64,000 bases of DNA from DAIOEK01 sp963721445. GTDB taxonomy: Bacteria; Chloroflexota; Anaerolineae; Anaerolineales; Anaerolineaceae. The notes beneath the pieces were generated by a model, which was not told the origin of the DNA, searched no databases, and worked only from the letters and a program-made list of their open reading frames with translations. The translations under genes and the position numbers were made by a program. Location: assembly GCA_963721445.1 (NCBI GenBank), contig CAVRIZ010000005.1, positions 1,054,001 to 1,118,000 of the forward strand, in the 5' to 3' direction. The first letter of the stretch is position 1. Each line of letters begins with the position of its first letter. Of this stretch, positions 53,827 through 62,941 are shown in pieces.

Positions 53827-56800
53827 CTACTGGATGGTCACTGTTTCAACAACAAATTCGTCTTGTCCCACAATATGGCCTAGACGATCCAATAGTTCAT
53901 GGCATACCTTGGTAGTGTGGTTTGGAAATTCGATGAGAAAACCCTTCCCGTGCTCGAAGATTTGGAAGGCAAAGAAGTCTTTTCCGGGGAATGAGAGCAA
54001 AGTCCCCTGGATGTTCTTCATTTTTCGAATATCGCGTTCCATATTTCCGGAAGATCGGATATACACCAACAACCTTTTCCTCTCCAATCCATCCTCAGAA
54101 GATGCGATCGGAGTCAAACGGATCGGTTGCATGATTGTTGGAGTAACATCCATGACGATTGCCTCAGCCGGGTAAAGTGCTGGATCTTCCAGGGTAATCG
54201 CTGTGATGGGAGCTGAGTTCTGATTAATATCTTTGCTGGATTCGAATTCATGATCCTGCCATAACAACGATTCATTCAAGAGATCTGAAGATGAAAGCTC
54301 CATATCCATATCAGGCGGGAAAGGATCCATTGTCTCATCATCCCAATTCTTCTCCCTTGTATTCTTATTCTCCGTCAAGACCACTGGCGATCGCGGGGAA
54401 TTCGCCTGAATGGCTTTGGTCTCAACGATCACGTCCGGCTTCAACTCTTTCACGTCTTGCTTCTGCGCATCCTCAGGAGAAAAACAAGTCATGCGATCCA
54501 CGAGAATCTTGGGAGTGGCGCCATCGTTATCGACTTTTCCTTCAACGATGAGGATTTCATCCACATGGACCAATTTTCCACATTTCTCCCACGCCCGGGG
54601 AAAAACCACCAGGTCCATCTCGCCTTGCAGGTCCTCGATGGTTACGAAACCCATCGGATTCCCATCTTTTGTCTGGTGCGGGCGAAAACGAGTGACCATT
54701 CCGGCAACCTTAACTTTATCTTTACCGGATACATCCTTCAATTGACCTGAATGGTGACTCACCTTTCCCTTAAGCAAAGGAAGGTACGGGGTTAATGGAT
54801 GGGCGGACACATACAAACCAATCAGTTCTTTTTCCCAGGCGAGTAATTCTTTACGATCCGGGTCTTTTACAGATGGTAAATGGATCTCTTCCGACACTCC
54901 CTGATCAATTCCGAAAAAGCTCATTTGACCACTCTCAATAGCCCGGAAATGAGCGCCGGATGCATTGACCAGCCGATCCAGTGACTGGAATATCGCGGCC
55001 CTTGGACCGAAATTATCCAACGCACCAACTTTGACCAGGCATTCCAACGCTCGTTTACCAACACCGCGTAAATCCACTCGTTGAGAAAGGCTGGTCAAAT
55101 CCTGGAATCGGTCGTTTTTTCGACCGGCGAGGATCATCTCAACCGGTCCAAGTCCCACATTTTTAACGGCACCCAATCCAAAACGGATGGCTGGCTTCGC
55201 TTCTGCTCGGTCTTCCACCGAGAAATCCCACTGGCTGAAATTGATATCAGGAGGCAGAACATCGATTCCCATCGAACGGCAATCCGCCACATATTCAGCC
55301 ACTTTCTCGGTTTCATTTTTGGAGGCAGATAGTAAGGCGGTCATATATTCAACGGTGTAATGCGTCTTTAAATAAGCGGTTTGAACTGCGATCACACCAT
55401 AATCAGCCGCATGAGATTTATTGAAACCATAACGGGCGAAATTTTCCCAGTCCTCAAAAATTAAGTTTGGCAATCTCTTCAGAAATCTGATTCTTTACTG
55501 CACCGGTCACAAATTTCCCGCGATGTTTCTCGATTGCATCCGCTTTCTTTTTTGAGATCGCCTTGCGCAGATCATCTGCTTCCGCTGCACTGTAACCAGC
55601 CAATTCGATCGCCGCAAACATGACCTGTTCCTGATAAATGGCGATACCGTACGTCTCTTTCATGATCGGTTCGAGCGAGGGGTGCCGGTAGGTGACTTCT
55701 TCTTCACCGTGCATACGCCGGATATATTGCGGGATAAAATCCATTGGACCCGGACGGAACAATGCCACCATCGCGATCACATTTGACAGGGTCTTGGGCT
55801 TCATCTGGACCAGGTAGCGGGTCATCCCGTTCCCTTCCAACTGGAAAACGCCGGCAGTGTGGCCCTTGCCAATAAATTCATACGTCTCAGAATCATTCGT
55901 CGGAATGTTTTGCAGATTAAATTCAATCCCATGTCTGGCTTTGATCAAGTCGCAGGCACGTTGCATGATCGTCAGCGTAATTAATCCGAGGAAATCCACC
56001 TTAAGCAATCCGAGTTTATCCACGTGGGACATCTCATATTGCATGACGCTCTTGATCGGAGACTCTTCCGACCCATTCGTAGGACGGTGTAAAGGTGCAT
56101 ACTCCACGATGGGTTTGTCTGCAATGATCACCCCAGCAGCATGGGTACCCGCATTCCGTACCGTGCCTTCCATCCGGCTGGCGGTATCGATCAGGTTCCG
56201 AACGGTGGAATCGGTATTATATAACTCAGTGAGCTCCGGTGATTCTTTGACTGCCTCAACCAGATTCATGACTTTATTCGGAATGATGGGGATCATCTTC
56301 GCGATGCGGTCGACATCAGGTATGGGAATGCTCATCACCCTTCCGACATCTCTCAGGGCACCACGCGCCCCCATGGTGCCAAATGTGATGATCTGGGCTA
56401 CTTTATCAGAGCCATACTTCTTCGCGCAATACTCCATGATCTTGCTTCGCTGATCGTCCTGAAAATCCAGGTCAATATCCGGCATTTCAATTCGGCTTGG
56501 ATTCAAGAAGCGCTCAAAGATCAACCCATGGTCGAGGGGTTCCACTAGGGTGATATCCAGGGTATAAGCGACCATCGAACCGGCGGCGGACCCGCGTGCG
56601 TTATACCAGACTCCCTCCGCTCTCGCATAGCGGCACAAATCAGATACGATCAGGAAGTAGGCGTCAAATCCCATCTTATGGATGACGTCCAATTCATATT
56701 CCAAACGTTGCCGAACTTTGGGATCGTTCGCTCGAGCGCTGTATCTGCGGATAAGTCCTTCTTCACACAATTTTCGAAGGTATGATTCTGTGGTGAATCC

Positions 56801-57667
56801 TTCCGGCACCTCAAATTGGGGGAGGTGATATCCCTTCTTTTCCAGGTCGATGCGGGTTCGATCTGCGATCATCTGGGTGTTGCTTATAGCTTCAGGAACC
56901 TCAGCAAATATGCGTTCCATCTCTTCCGGTGAACGGAGGTAATAGGATGGATCTTCCATCCTGAACCGCCCGGGATCGTCCAACCTGGAACCCGTCTGCA
57001 CAGCCAACAAAACGTCCTGCATCCGAGCGTCATCCGGATTAATGTAATGAACATCATTGGTGGCAATGTAGCGCGCTTGATAACGGGAACCCAAATCAAG
57101 CAATGATTTGTTGATCATGGGTAATTCTTTGATATTGTGCTGCTGCAATTCAAGGAAGAAATTATCTTTCCCGAAAACATCATAATACCAGTCCATTTTT
57201 TTGCGAACAGGTTCCATGTCTCCCGCAACGATTGCCCGCGGGATCTCAGCAGCCATACAACCCGAGGAAGCGATCAATCCTTCGGCATGTTCGGCAAGGT
57301 ATTCATGGTCGATCCGGGGAAAATAATAAAACCCATCCAGTTGCGCCGCCGTGGCTATTTTTAACAGGTTTTGATAACCGGTCTGGTTTTCAGCAAGTAA
57401 TAATAAATGGTTGCTGTGTTTATCCAGTTTTGAATCTTTATCCGTCATTCGTCTGGCGGCCATATACGTTTCCAAACCTACGATCGGTTTTATTCCCGCG
57501 GAGGTGGCGGCATTATAAAACTCGATCGCTCCAAACATAGTGCCATGATCTGTGAGGGCGATTGAGTTCATCCCCATCTCTTTGACTTTAGCGACCAATT
57601 TCTTCAGGTCACTAAAACCATCAAGAAGGGAATACGTGGAATGGACGTGCAGATGGACAAATGACAT
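53827..57667 (-). CDS. dnaE: DNA polymerase III alpha subunit (frameshifted in this sequence)
   Basis: Restored length is about 1280 residues. The PHP domain begins FVHLHVHSTYSLLDG and includes LTDHGTMFGA and NDVHYINPDDA. The polymerase motif PDIDLDFQDD holds catalytic aspartates. Frame one ends in ISEEIAKLNF at 55454; frame two resumes LIFEDWENFARYGFNKSHAA from ~55465, the tandem HhH region follows, and then an OB-like part. One extra base at the AAAAATTAA stretch (~55455-55464) explains the break. The start ATG 57667 begins at MSFVHLHVHS. An acidic, Ser/Pro-rich insert of ~110 residues precedes the C-terminal domain. This is the main replicative polymerase, so true loss is implausible. Confidence 0.94.
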
Positions 57668-57714
57668 GAAGGATAGGTATCGATCTCGGAATAGGATGCT
57701 GGATAACAATAACC

Positions 57715-57780
57715 TTTAAGATTATAGCATTGGGATTCCTTGAAACAAAAAGGTTTAAGATTAGAGTATTGAGATTTCTT
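57715..57780 (+). repeat. Imperfect tandem repeat in the dnaE promoter region
   Basis: Copies at 57715-57741 and 57754-57780, 27 bases each, identical at 23 positions, period 39. The dnaE -10 box lies in the first copy; the second has a changed version. Confidence 0.6.
57721..57748 (-). promoter_or_regulatory. dnaE promoter
   Basis: Minus strand TTGTTT (57748-57743), 16 bases, TATAAT (57726-57721), about 53 bases before the ATG. Confidence 0.65.
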
Positions 57781-57815
57781 AATTAATCGGTTTTGTTGTT
57801 CAATCAATAATTAAT

Positions 57816-57842
57816 AGAGGTGATGCGATCTGCACCACCTCT
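57816..57842. terminator. Hairpin after the sugar ABC operon
   Basis: AGAGGTG (57816-57822) pairs with CACCTCT (57836-57842). On the minus strand an AT-rich tail follows the hairpin, 23 bases beyond the permease stop. Confidence 0.55.
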
Positions 57843-57864
57843 TGTGTCCAAATATCCGGCTATT

Positions 57865-59049
57865 TTATTTTCCACTCTTGCGAGTTGTTACATCGAAGAT
57901 AACGGCAGCTGTTAGTACCAGGCCACGGACAATGTATTGGAGAGAGATATCAATGCTCATCAGATTCATACCACTGGTCAGAGACATCATCACCAGCGCT
58001 CCAACCAGTGAGCCGACCACCTTTCCCACACCGCCCGCTGCCGATACACCACCAACGTAGGCTGCTGCGATCGCATCCAACTCAAACAACGAGCCAGCAG
58101 TTGTTGTAGCAGATTGCAACCGGGATGCGAATAGGATACCAGATAAAGCTGAGAGCATACCCATCGATCCAAAGACAACAAATAGCAGTTTCTTGACACT
58201 GATGCCGCTTAGCTCTGCCGCTTCGGGATTACCACCAATTGCATAGATATGTCTTCCAAGTACAGTCTTGGTGGTTACAAAGTGATAGATCCCCACAACC
58301 ACCAGTACGACGACCAGTGTCCAGGACAATCCTTGATAGCCTGCCATCACCCATGAAACGTAACCGATCAGAAGAGATACGAAAACGAGTTTTATCACGA
58401 ACATGTTGATCGGAAGCATTTCAAAGTTATAGGCTTGTTTCTTCCGCCTGCCATTAATTTCGTTGATGATGAATAAGACGATCGCAAGTACGCCTACCAG
58501 CAAGGTGACTTTATGCAGGCTGGGTAGAAATCCTGGCAGGGGTAAATCCGGGATATAGCCGTTGCCGATGGCGTTGAAAGCCTTATCTGAAATAATAATG
58601 GTCCCGGTACCCATGGTAACCAATAGGATCGCACCTCGATAAATCAGCCATCCAGCGAGTGATGCCACGAAAGAGGGAATCCCCAGCTGGGCTACCGGAA
58701 AAGCTGTGATCAAACCTGCAATAATTCCAAGGAACAAGACAAATGGAATAACGATATAGACAGGCAAATGCCAGGAAACCAATGCAATCGCAGCGATGGC
58801 GCCAAGAAAACCTGCGAGAAATCCCACCGAGAGGTCGATGTGCCGTACAACAATGACCAGAGTCATACCGACCGCGAGGACAGCAATATACCCGGTCTGG
58901 TTCATCAGATTGCTGATGTTCCGGGGGGATATGAAAATTCCTTTGGTTGTGGCAGTAAATATTACAATAATAATTAAAAGAGCGATGTACATCCCGTACT
59001 CACGGATGTTTTCTTTCAATACTCGTTTTGCATCATCCATAAATGTCAT
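57865..59049 (-). CDS. Multiple-monosaccharide ABC transporter permease (MmsB/GguB, XylH-like)
   Basis: A 394-residue membrane protein of the CUT2 type. GYIAVLAVGMTLVIVVRHIDLSVG and the insert EINGRRKKQAYNFEMLPINMF before VLGRHIYAIGGNPEAAELSG match GguB/MmsB rather than short RbsC. ELDAIAAAYVGGVSAAGGVG is the conserved C-terminal loop. It imports xylose, arabinose, galactose or similar sugars with the ATPase upstream. The ATG at 59049 has GAGGAGG ahead and is preferred to one five codons earlier. The matching ChvE-like binding protein is not in the window. Confidence 0.9.
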   Translation of the reverse strand: MTFMDDAKRVLKENIREYGMYIALLIIIVIFTATTKGIFISPRNISNLMNQTGYIAVLAVGMTLVIVVRHIDLSVGFLAGFLGAIAAIALVSWHLPVYIVIPFVLFLGIIAGLITAFPVAQLGIPSFVASLAGWLIYRGAILLVTMGTGTIIISDKAFNAIGNGYIPDLPLPGFLPSLHKVTLLVGVLAIVLFIINEINGRRKKQAYNFEMLPINMFVIKLVFVSLLIGYVSWVMAGYQGLSWTLVVVLVVVGIYHFVTTKTVLGRHIYAIGGNPEAAELSGISVKKLLFVVFGSMGMLSALSGILFASRLQSATTTAGSLFELDAIAAAYVGGVSAAGGVGKVVGSLVGALVMMSLTSGMNLMSIDISLQYIVRGLVLTAAVIFDVTTRKSGK

Positions 59050-59060
59050 TTTCTGCCTCC

Positions 59061-60581
59061 TCAATCCGTCGCCAGTGCCATAATTTTTTCCTGAGTTGCA
59101 TCTGCAACTGGCATTTCTCCTGCAATTTTTCCAGAAGAAACCACATAGACCCGATCACTCATTCCGAGTACTTCTGATAACTCAGATGAGATCATAATGA
59201 TACTCATCCCCTGCTCAACCAACCGATTCATAATGGTATAGATCTCGAATTTGGCGCCAACGTCGATCCCTCTGGTTGGTTCATCAAGTATTAAGATTTC
59301 CGGTTTAACAAATAGCCATTTTCCAACCGAAACTTTTTGCTGGTTTCCACCGCTTAGATTACTGACTTTCTGTTCCACCGTCGGGGTTTTGATATTTAAT
59401 GATTTCTTATATTGAAGGGCAACCTTAATTTCTTCCTGTTCGTTGACGATTCCACCCTCGGTGATCTCCATTAGATTCGCAAGGGTGATGTTCTGTTTAA
59501 CATCCTGAATCAGGATCAGACCATCCCCTTTTCGATCTTCGGTTACATAGGCTACCCCTGCCTTGATCGCCTGCTCAGGATGGGTGAAATGCCGCTTCTT
59601 GCCTTTGACCCAGAGGTCTCCCTTGATCTGATATCCATCCGGATTACCAAATATGCTCAGGGCTAATTCGGTTCTACCCGAACCCATCAAACCTGAGAAG
59701 CCAACAATTTCACCTTTCCGAACGTTGAATGCGACATCTTTCAGAATTTGCCTTCCCAGGGTTGGATTATAGACGGTCCAATTTTTTACTTCCAACGTCT
59801 TATCGCCAAATTCCATCTTTTCCCGGAGGGGATAGATATTATCGATCTCCCGACCGACCATATTCTTGATTAAAATATTTTCGTTAACTTGCCCTTGCCG
59901 CGCATCCAGGGTACAGATGGTCTTGCCATCCCGAAGCACGGTCACTTCATCGGCAATTTCAATCACTTCTTTCAACTTATGGGAGATGAGAACGCAGGTA
60001 ACACCGTGCTTCTTAAGCTCGCGCAACAAATTAAGTAAGTTCTCACTATCCGTCTCATTCAAGGCGGATGTTGGCTCATCTAGAATAAGCAATTTCACGT
60101 CCCGGCTCAGTGCCTTGGCGATTTCCACCAATTGTTGTTTGCCCACTCCCAGGTCTTTCACTTTCATTTCTGGGTTGATATTCAATCCAACTTTCTTGAG
60201 CATTTCACCGGCGCGTTTGATGGTCTCATTCCAGTTGACCGTCCAACCTCTGGTTATTTCGTGACCCAGAAATATGTTCTCATAAACGGTCATTTCGGGG
60301 ACTAAGGCGAGTTCCTGATAAATAATCGCGATTCCGGCTTTTTCGCTGTCACTGATCCCTTTATATTTTTGGATCTCATTATTGAAGAGAATATCGCCGG
60401 AATAGTCACCGTAAGGATAGACTCCACTCAAAACCTTCATGAGTGTGGACTTTCCTGCCCCATTCTCCCCGACCAGGCAGTGGATCTCGCCTGCCTGCAC
60501 CTGAAAGCTGACATTATTCAAGGCTTTCACGCCGGGAAATTCTTTCGTAATATTTTTCATCTCAAGGATCGGTTGATTCAT
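59061..60581 (-). CDS. Multiple-monosaccharide ABC transporter ATPase (MmsA/GguA, XylG-like)
   Basis: This 506-residue tandem ATPase has the first Walker A GENGAGKST and DEPTSALNETD, and a second half with LSGGNQQKVSVGKWL and ILDEPTRGIDVGAK. As usual in CUT2 ATPases the second Walker A is imperfect (GLMGSGRTEL). It drives the permease 11 bases downstream. GGGAGG precedes the ATG. A 114-bp gap separates it from the permease genes upstream. Confidence 0.93.
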   Translation of the reverse strand: MNQPILEMKNITKEFPGVKALNNVSFQVQAGEIHCLVGENGAGKSTLMKVLSGVYPYGDYSGDILFNNEIQKYKGISDSEKAGIAIIYQELALVPEMTVYENIFLGHEITRGWTVNWNETIKRAGEMLKKVGLNINPEMKVKDLGVGKQQLVEIAKALSRDVKLLILDEPTSALNETDSENLLNLLRELKKHGVTCVLISHKLKEVIEIADEVTVLRDGKTICTLDARQGQVNENILIKNMVGREIDNIYPLREKMEFGDKTLEVKNWTVYNPTLGRQILKDVAFNVRKGEIVGFSGLMGSGRTELALSIFGNPDGYQIKGDLWVKGKKRHFTHPEQAIKAGVAYVTEDRKGDGLILIQDVKQNITLANLMEITEGGIVNEQEEIKVALQYKKSLNIKTPTVEQKVSNLSGGNQQKVSVGKWLFVKPEILILDEPTRGIDVGAKFEIYTIMNRLVEQGMSIIMISSELSEVLGMSDRVYVVSSGKIAGEMPVADATQEKIMALATD

Positions 60582-60695
60582 GTCACCTCCCGATAATTTT
60601 GGACTGCCACTTCCGTTAGAACGATCATATTCACATCACCATTAATAGATCCCTTTTCCGCGACCCTTTATCTGGAAATAAGATATCCCCTTCCT

Positions 60696-61523
60696 TTAAC
60701 CTTTCAAAGATCCAGCCATGAGCCCCCGGAGGAAGTATCTCCCCAGGAAGATATATACCAGCATGGTAGGCAATGCCGCCATAAATGTGGCAGCCATTAA
60801 TACGTTCCATTGGACAAGTTGGCTTCCTGCTAGGTTGTTAAGTGCGACAGTCACCGGCCAATGGCTTTGATTTGTCAATACCACTGCGAATAAAAATTCG
60901 TTCCAAGCCTGGGTGAATTGCCAGATGATCACAACCGCAAAGCTGGGTGCAGATAGAGGGAACATGATATGACGGTACAAACCCATCAGGCTCGCTCCGT
61001 CGATCCGACCAGCCTCCAGGATTTCGCTGGATATCCCAGCGTAATAATTCCTGAAAATAAGGGTCGTGATGGGAATACCATAAATAATATGGACCATCAC
61101 CAACCCAGGAAGATCTCCATACAATTTGATCGACTGCATGAATTTGACCAGCGGAATCAGAATACTTTGATATGGAATGAACATTCCAAACAGGATCAAA
61201 GAGAAGATGAGGTTGGAACCTTTAAATTTCCATTTCGAAAGCAGGTAACCATTGATCGATCCAAGAAGAGCTGATAAGAGAGCTTCTGGAATCACCATTG
61301 CCAAACTATTCATAATGTTGGGACTTAGCTGCTTGAAACCTGCAATAAAATTCTCGATATATAGTCCTCCCTGAGGGAGATACCACATTGTTTTCAAGTC
61401 AACTTGATTAAATGGTTTAAACCCGGTCAGGAGCAATAAATAAATTGGGAGCAAATACACAGCTGCCAGGATGCCCAGAAATAAGTAGAAGGAAATGGTT
61501 AATAACGGCTTCCTGTGGGTCAT
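60696..61523 (-). CDS. Glucose/mannose-type sugar ABC permease (MalG/GtsC-like)
   Basis: A 275-residue, six-helix CUT1 permease. The conserved EAA loop is EILEAGRIDGASLMGLYRHI, followed by MFPLSAPSFAVVIIWQFTQA and the closing FLRGLMAGSLKG typical of MalG-like proteins. It overlaps the partner permease by four bases (ATGA). Its motor ATPase would be a shared MsmK/UgpC type, not seen here. Confidence 0.9.
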   Translation of the reverse strand: MTHRKPLLTISFYLFLGILAAVYLLPIYLLLLTGFKPFNQVDLKTMWYLPQGGLYIENFIAGFKQLSPNIMNSLAMVIPEALLSALLGSINGYLLSKWKFKGSNLIFSLILFGMFIPYQSILIPLVKFMQSIKLYGDLPGLVMVHIIYGIPITTLIFRNYYAGISSEILEAGRIDGASLMGLYRHIMFPLSAPSFAVVIIWQFTQAWNEFLFAVVLTNQSHWPVTVALNNLAGSQLVQWNVLMAATFMAALPTMLVYIFLGRYFLRGLMAGSLKG

Positions 61524-62608
61524 ATCTGAGTCTCCGAACGCATACTTTGAATCAGGTATGGAATAACCAGGACAGCCACACTGATTAACATCAGTACACC
61601 TATGGCTGCTCCCTGAGCGTAATTTGTGCCGTCAAATGTAGTCACCCACATATAGATACCTGGAACATCGAGCCGAATATCCTTATTTCCCAAAGCGACA
61701 ATAAGATCGAAAATTTTCAAAGACATATGTCCCAGAATAATGATCGCGCTGAGAGTTACCGGAGACAGCATTGGCAAGATAATATACCGATAAACCTCGA
61801 ATTCGGTTGCCCCGTCGACCCGGGCAGCCTCGCGGAGATCATCCGATACGCTACGAATACCTCCCAAATAGAGAGCCATTGTATATCCAGATAGCATCCA
61901 TACCGCAGGGATTACTGTGAACGCCATCCCCCAGGGTTGTGGAGTTGAATGCCATAAACTGATTAATGAATCAAGACCCAGGGTTTTAAATATCAAGTTG
62001 ATACCTGAGGTACGGCTGCCGGTGGCAGGGTTCATCAACCATCCCCATACGACACCGGATGCTATAAAGGAAATTGACATCGGAAAAAGGAAGATACTCC
62101 GAAAGATCGCTTCTCCCCGTAATTTTTGATCCAGAAGAATGGCAAGCGTCAATCCGATTACCAGGCAGGCAGCAATGAATAAGATCGTAAACATAACCGT
62201 ATTTCTAATATCAATAATAAACCGCGGATCTTTATTAAACAGCTCGGTATATTGTGCCAAGCCCACCCATGTAAAATCCGGATTTAATCCCTTCCATTTG
62301 CTCAAAGACACCCGGATCGACCATCCGATAAAGCCGTAAACAAATATAGCCACCGCTACCATGGAAGGTAATAATATGGATATCGATAAAATGGTCTCAT
62401 TCTCGAACATCATAACGATGACGATAATTCCAGCGTAAAAGACCAATCCGGCTATAAGTAATGCAATGGATGTGTAATTCGATCCGAATAGTACAAGCTT
62501 CGTTTTGGATAAATAAATTAAAGAAAGGATACCCGATACCATAAGGGCTATCGCTAAGATCAACCTGTTCGGGCGAAATCTAAATTTGAGAGACATTCGT
62601 TGCTTCAT
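61520..62608 (-). CDS. Glucose/mannose-type sugar ABC permease (MalF/GtsB-like)
   Basis: A 362-residue protein. Two extra N-terminal helices (~10-95) precede the usual six. GEAIFRSIFLFPMSISFIA, then GGIRSVSDDLREAARVDGAT (EAA loop, R-V-D-G-A) and FEVYRYIILPMLSPVTLSAI mark it as CUT1. The binding protein upstream resembles Thermus glucose/mannose-binding proteins, so GtsB fits. It has its own promoter about 130 bases upstream. Confidence 0.9.
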   Translation of the reverse strand: MKQRMSLKFRFRPNRLILAIALMVSGILSLIYLSKTKLVLFGSNYTSIALLIAGLVFYAGIIVIVMMFENETILSISILLPSMVAVAIFVYGFIGWSIRVSLSKWKGLNPDFTWVGLAQYTELFNKDPRFIIDIRNTVMFTILFIAACLVIGLTLAILLDQKLRGEAIFRSIFLFPMSISFIASGVVWGWLMNPATGSRTSGINLIFKTLGLDSLISLWHSTPQPWGMAFTVIPAVWMLSGYTMALYLGGIRSVSDDLREAARVDGATEFEVYRYIILPMLSPVTLSAIIILGHMSLKIFDLIVALGNKDIRLDVPGIYMWVTTFDGTNYAQGAAIGVLMLISVAVLVIPYLIQSMRSETQI

Positions 62609-62690
62609 TGGTAGTCATCCTGAAGAAACTGTATCATAGCGGTTTTCCATTCTTATTTAAGTTCGTTTATGCTCACTTAAAAATAAAACC

Positions 62691-62706
62691 TCATAAGAAT
62701 TCCTAT
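62691..62706. promoter_or_regulatory. Possible operator palindrome in the permease leader
   Basis: CATAAGAATTCCTATG, 14 of 16 bases symmetric, lies about 30 bases after the predicted transcription start of the permease genes. It may be a repressor site. Confidence 0.35.
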
Positions 62707-62740
62707 GAATAGAAAACCACAAGACTCAACCTTAAAGAGA

Positions 62741-62768
62741 ATTATAGAAAGATTCCAGTTTTATGCAA
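62741..62768 (-). promoter_or_regulatory. Promoter of the sugar permease genes
   Basis: Minus strand TTGCAT (62768-62763), 16 bases, TATAAT (62746-62741). It lies in the 333-bp gap 62609-62941, which otherwise holds an operator-like palindrome and the terminator hairpin. Confidence 0.62.
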
Positions 62769-62887
62769 AAAAGTAATGTGGCTAGTTTAAATTGAACGTC
62801 TGAACCAAACTCAACTATGATTTCGTACAATGATCTAAATGGGAAGATCATTCTATGATAATCCAACTAATTAAGAATATTGTTCTA

Positions 62888-62917
62888 AATTGGGCGGCTC
62901 GGGTGAGCCGCCCAATT
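62888..62917. terminator. Stem-loop after the sugar-binding protein gene
   Basis: Perfect 13-bp stem AATTGGGCGGCTC / GAGCCGCCCAATT with a 4-base loop, 25 bases past the stop. It probably limits read-through, so that the binding protein is made in excess over the permeases. Confidence 0.8.
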
Positions 62918-62941
62918 CTTTAGAGCTTTGCTATCGGTTGA

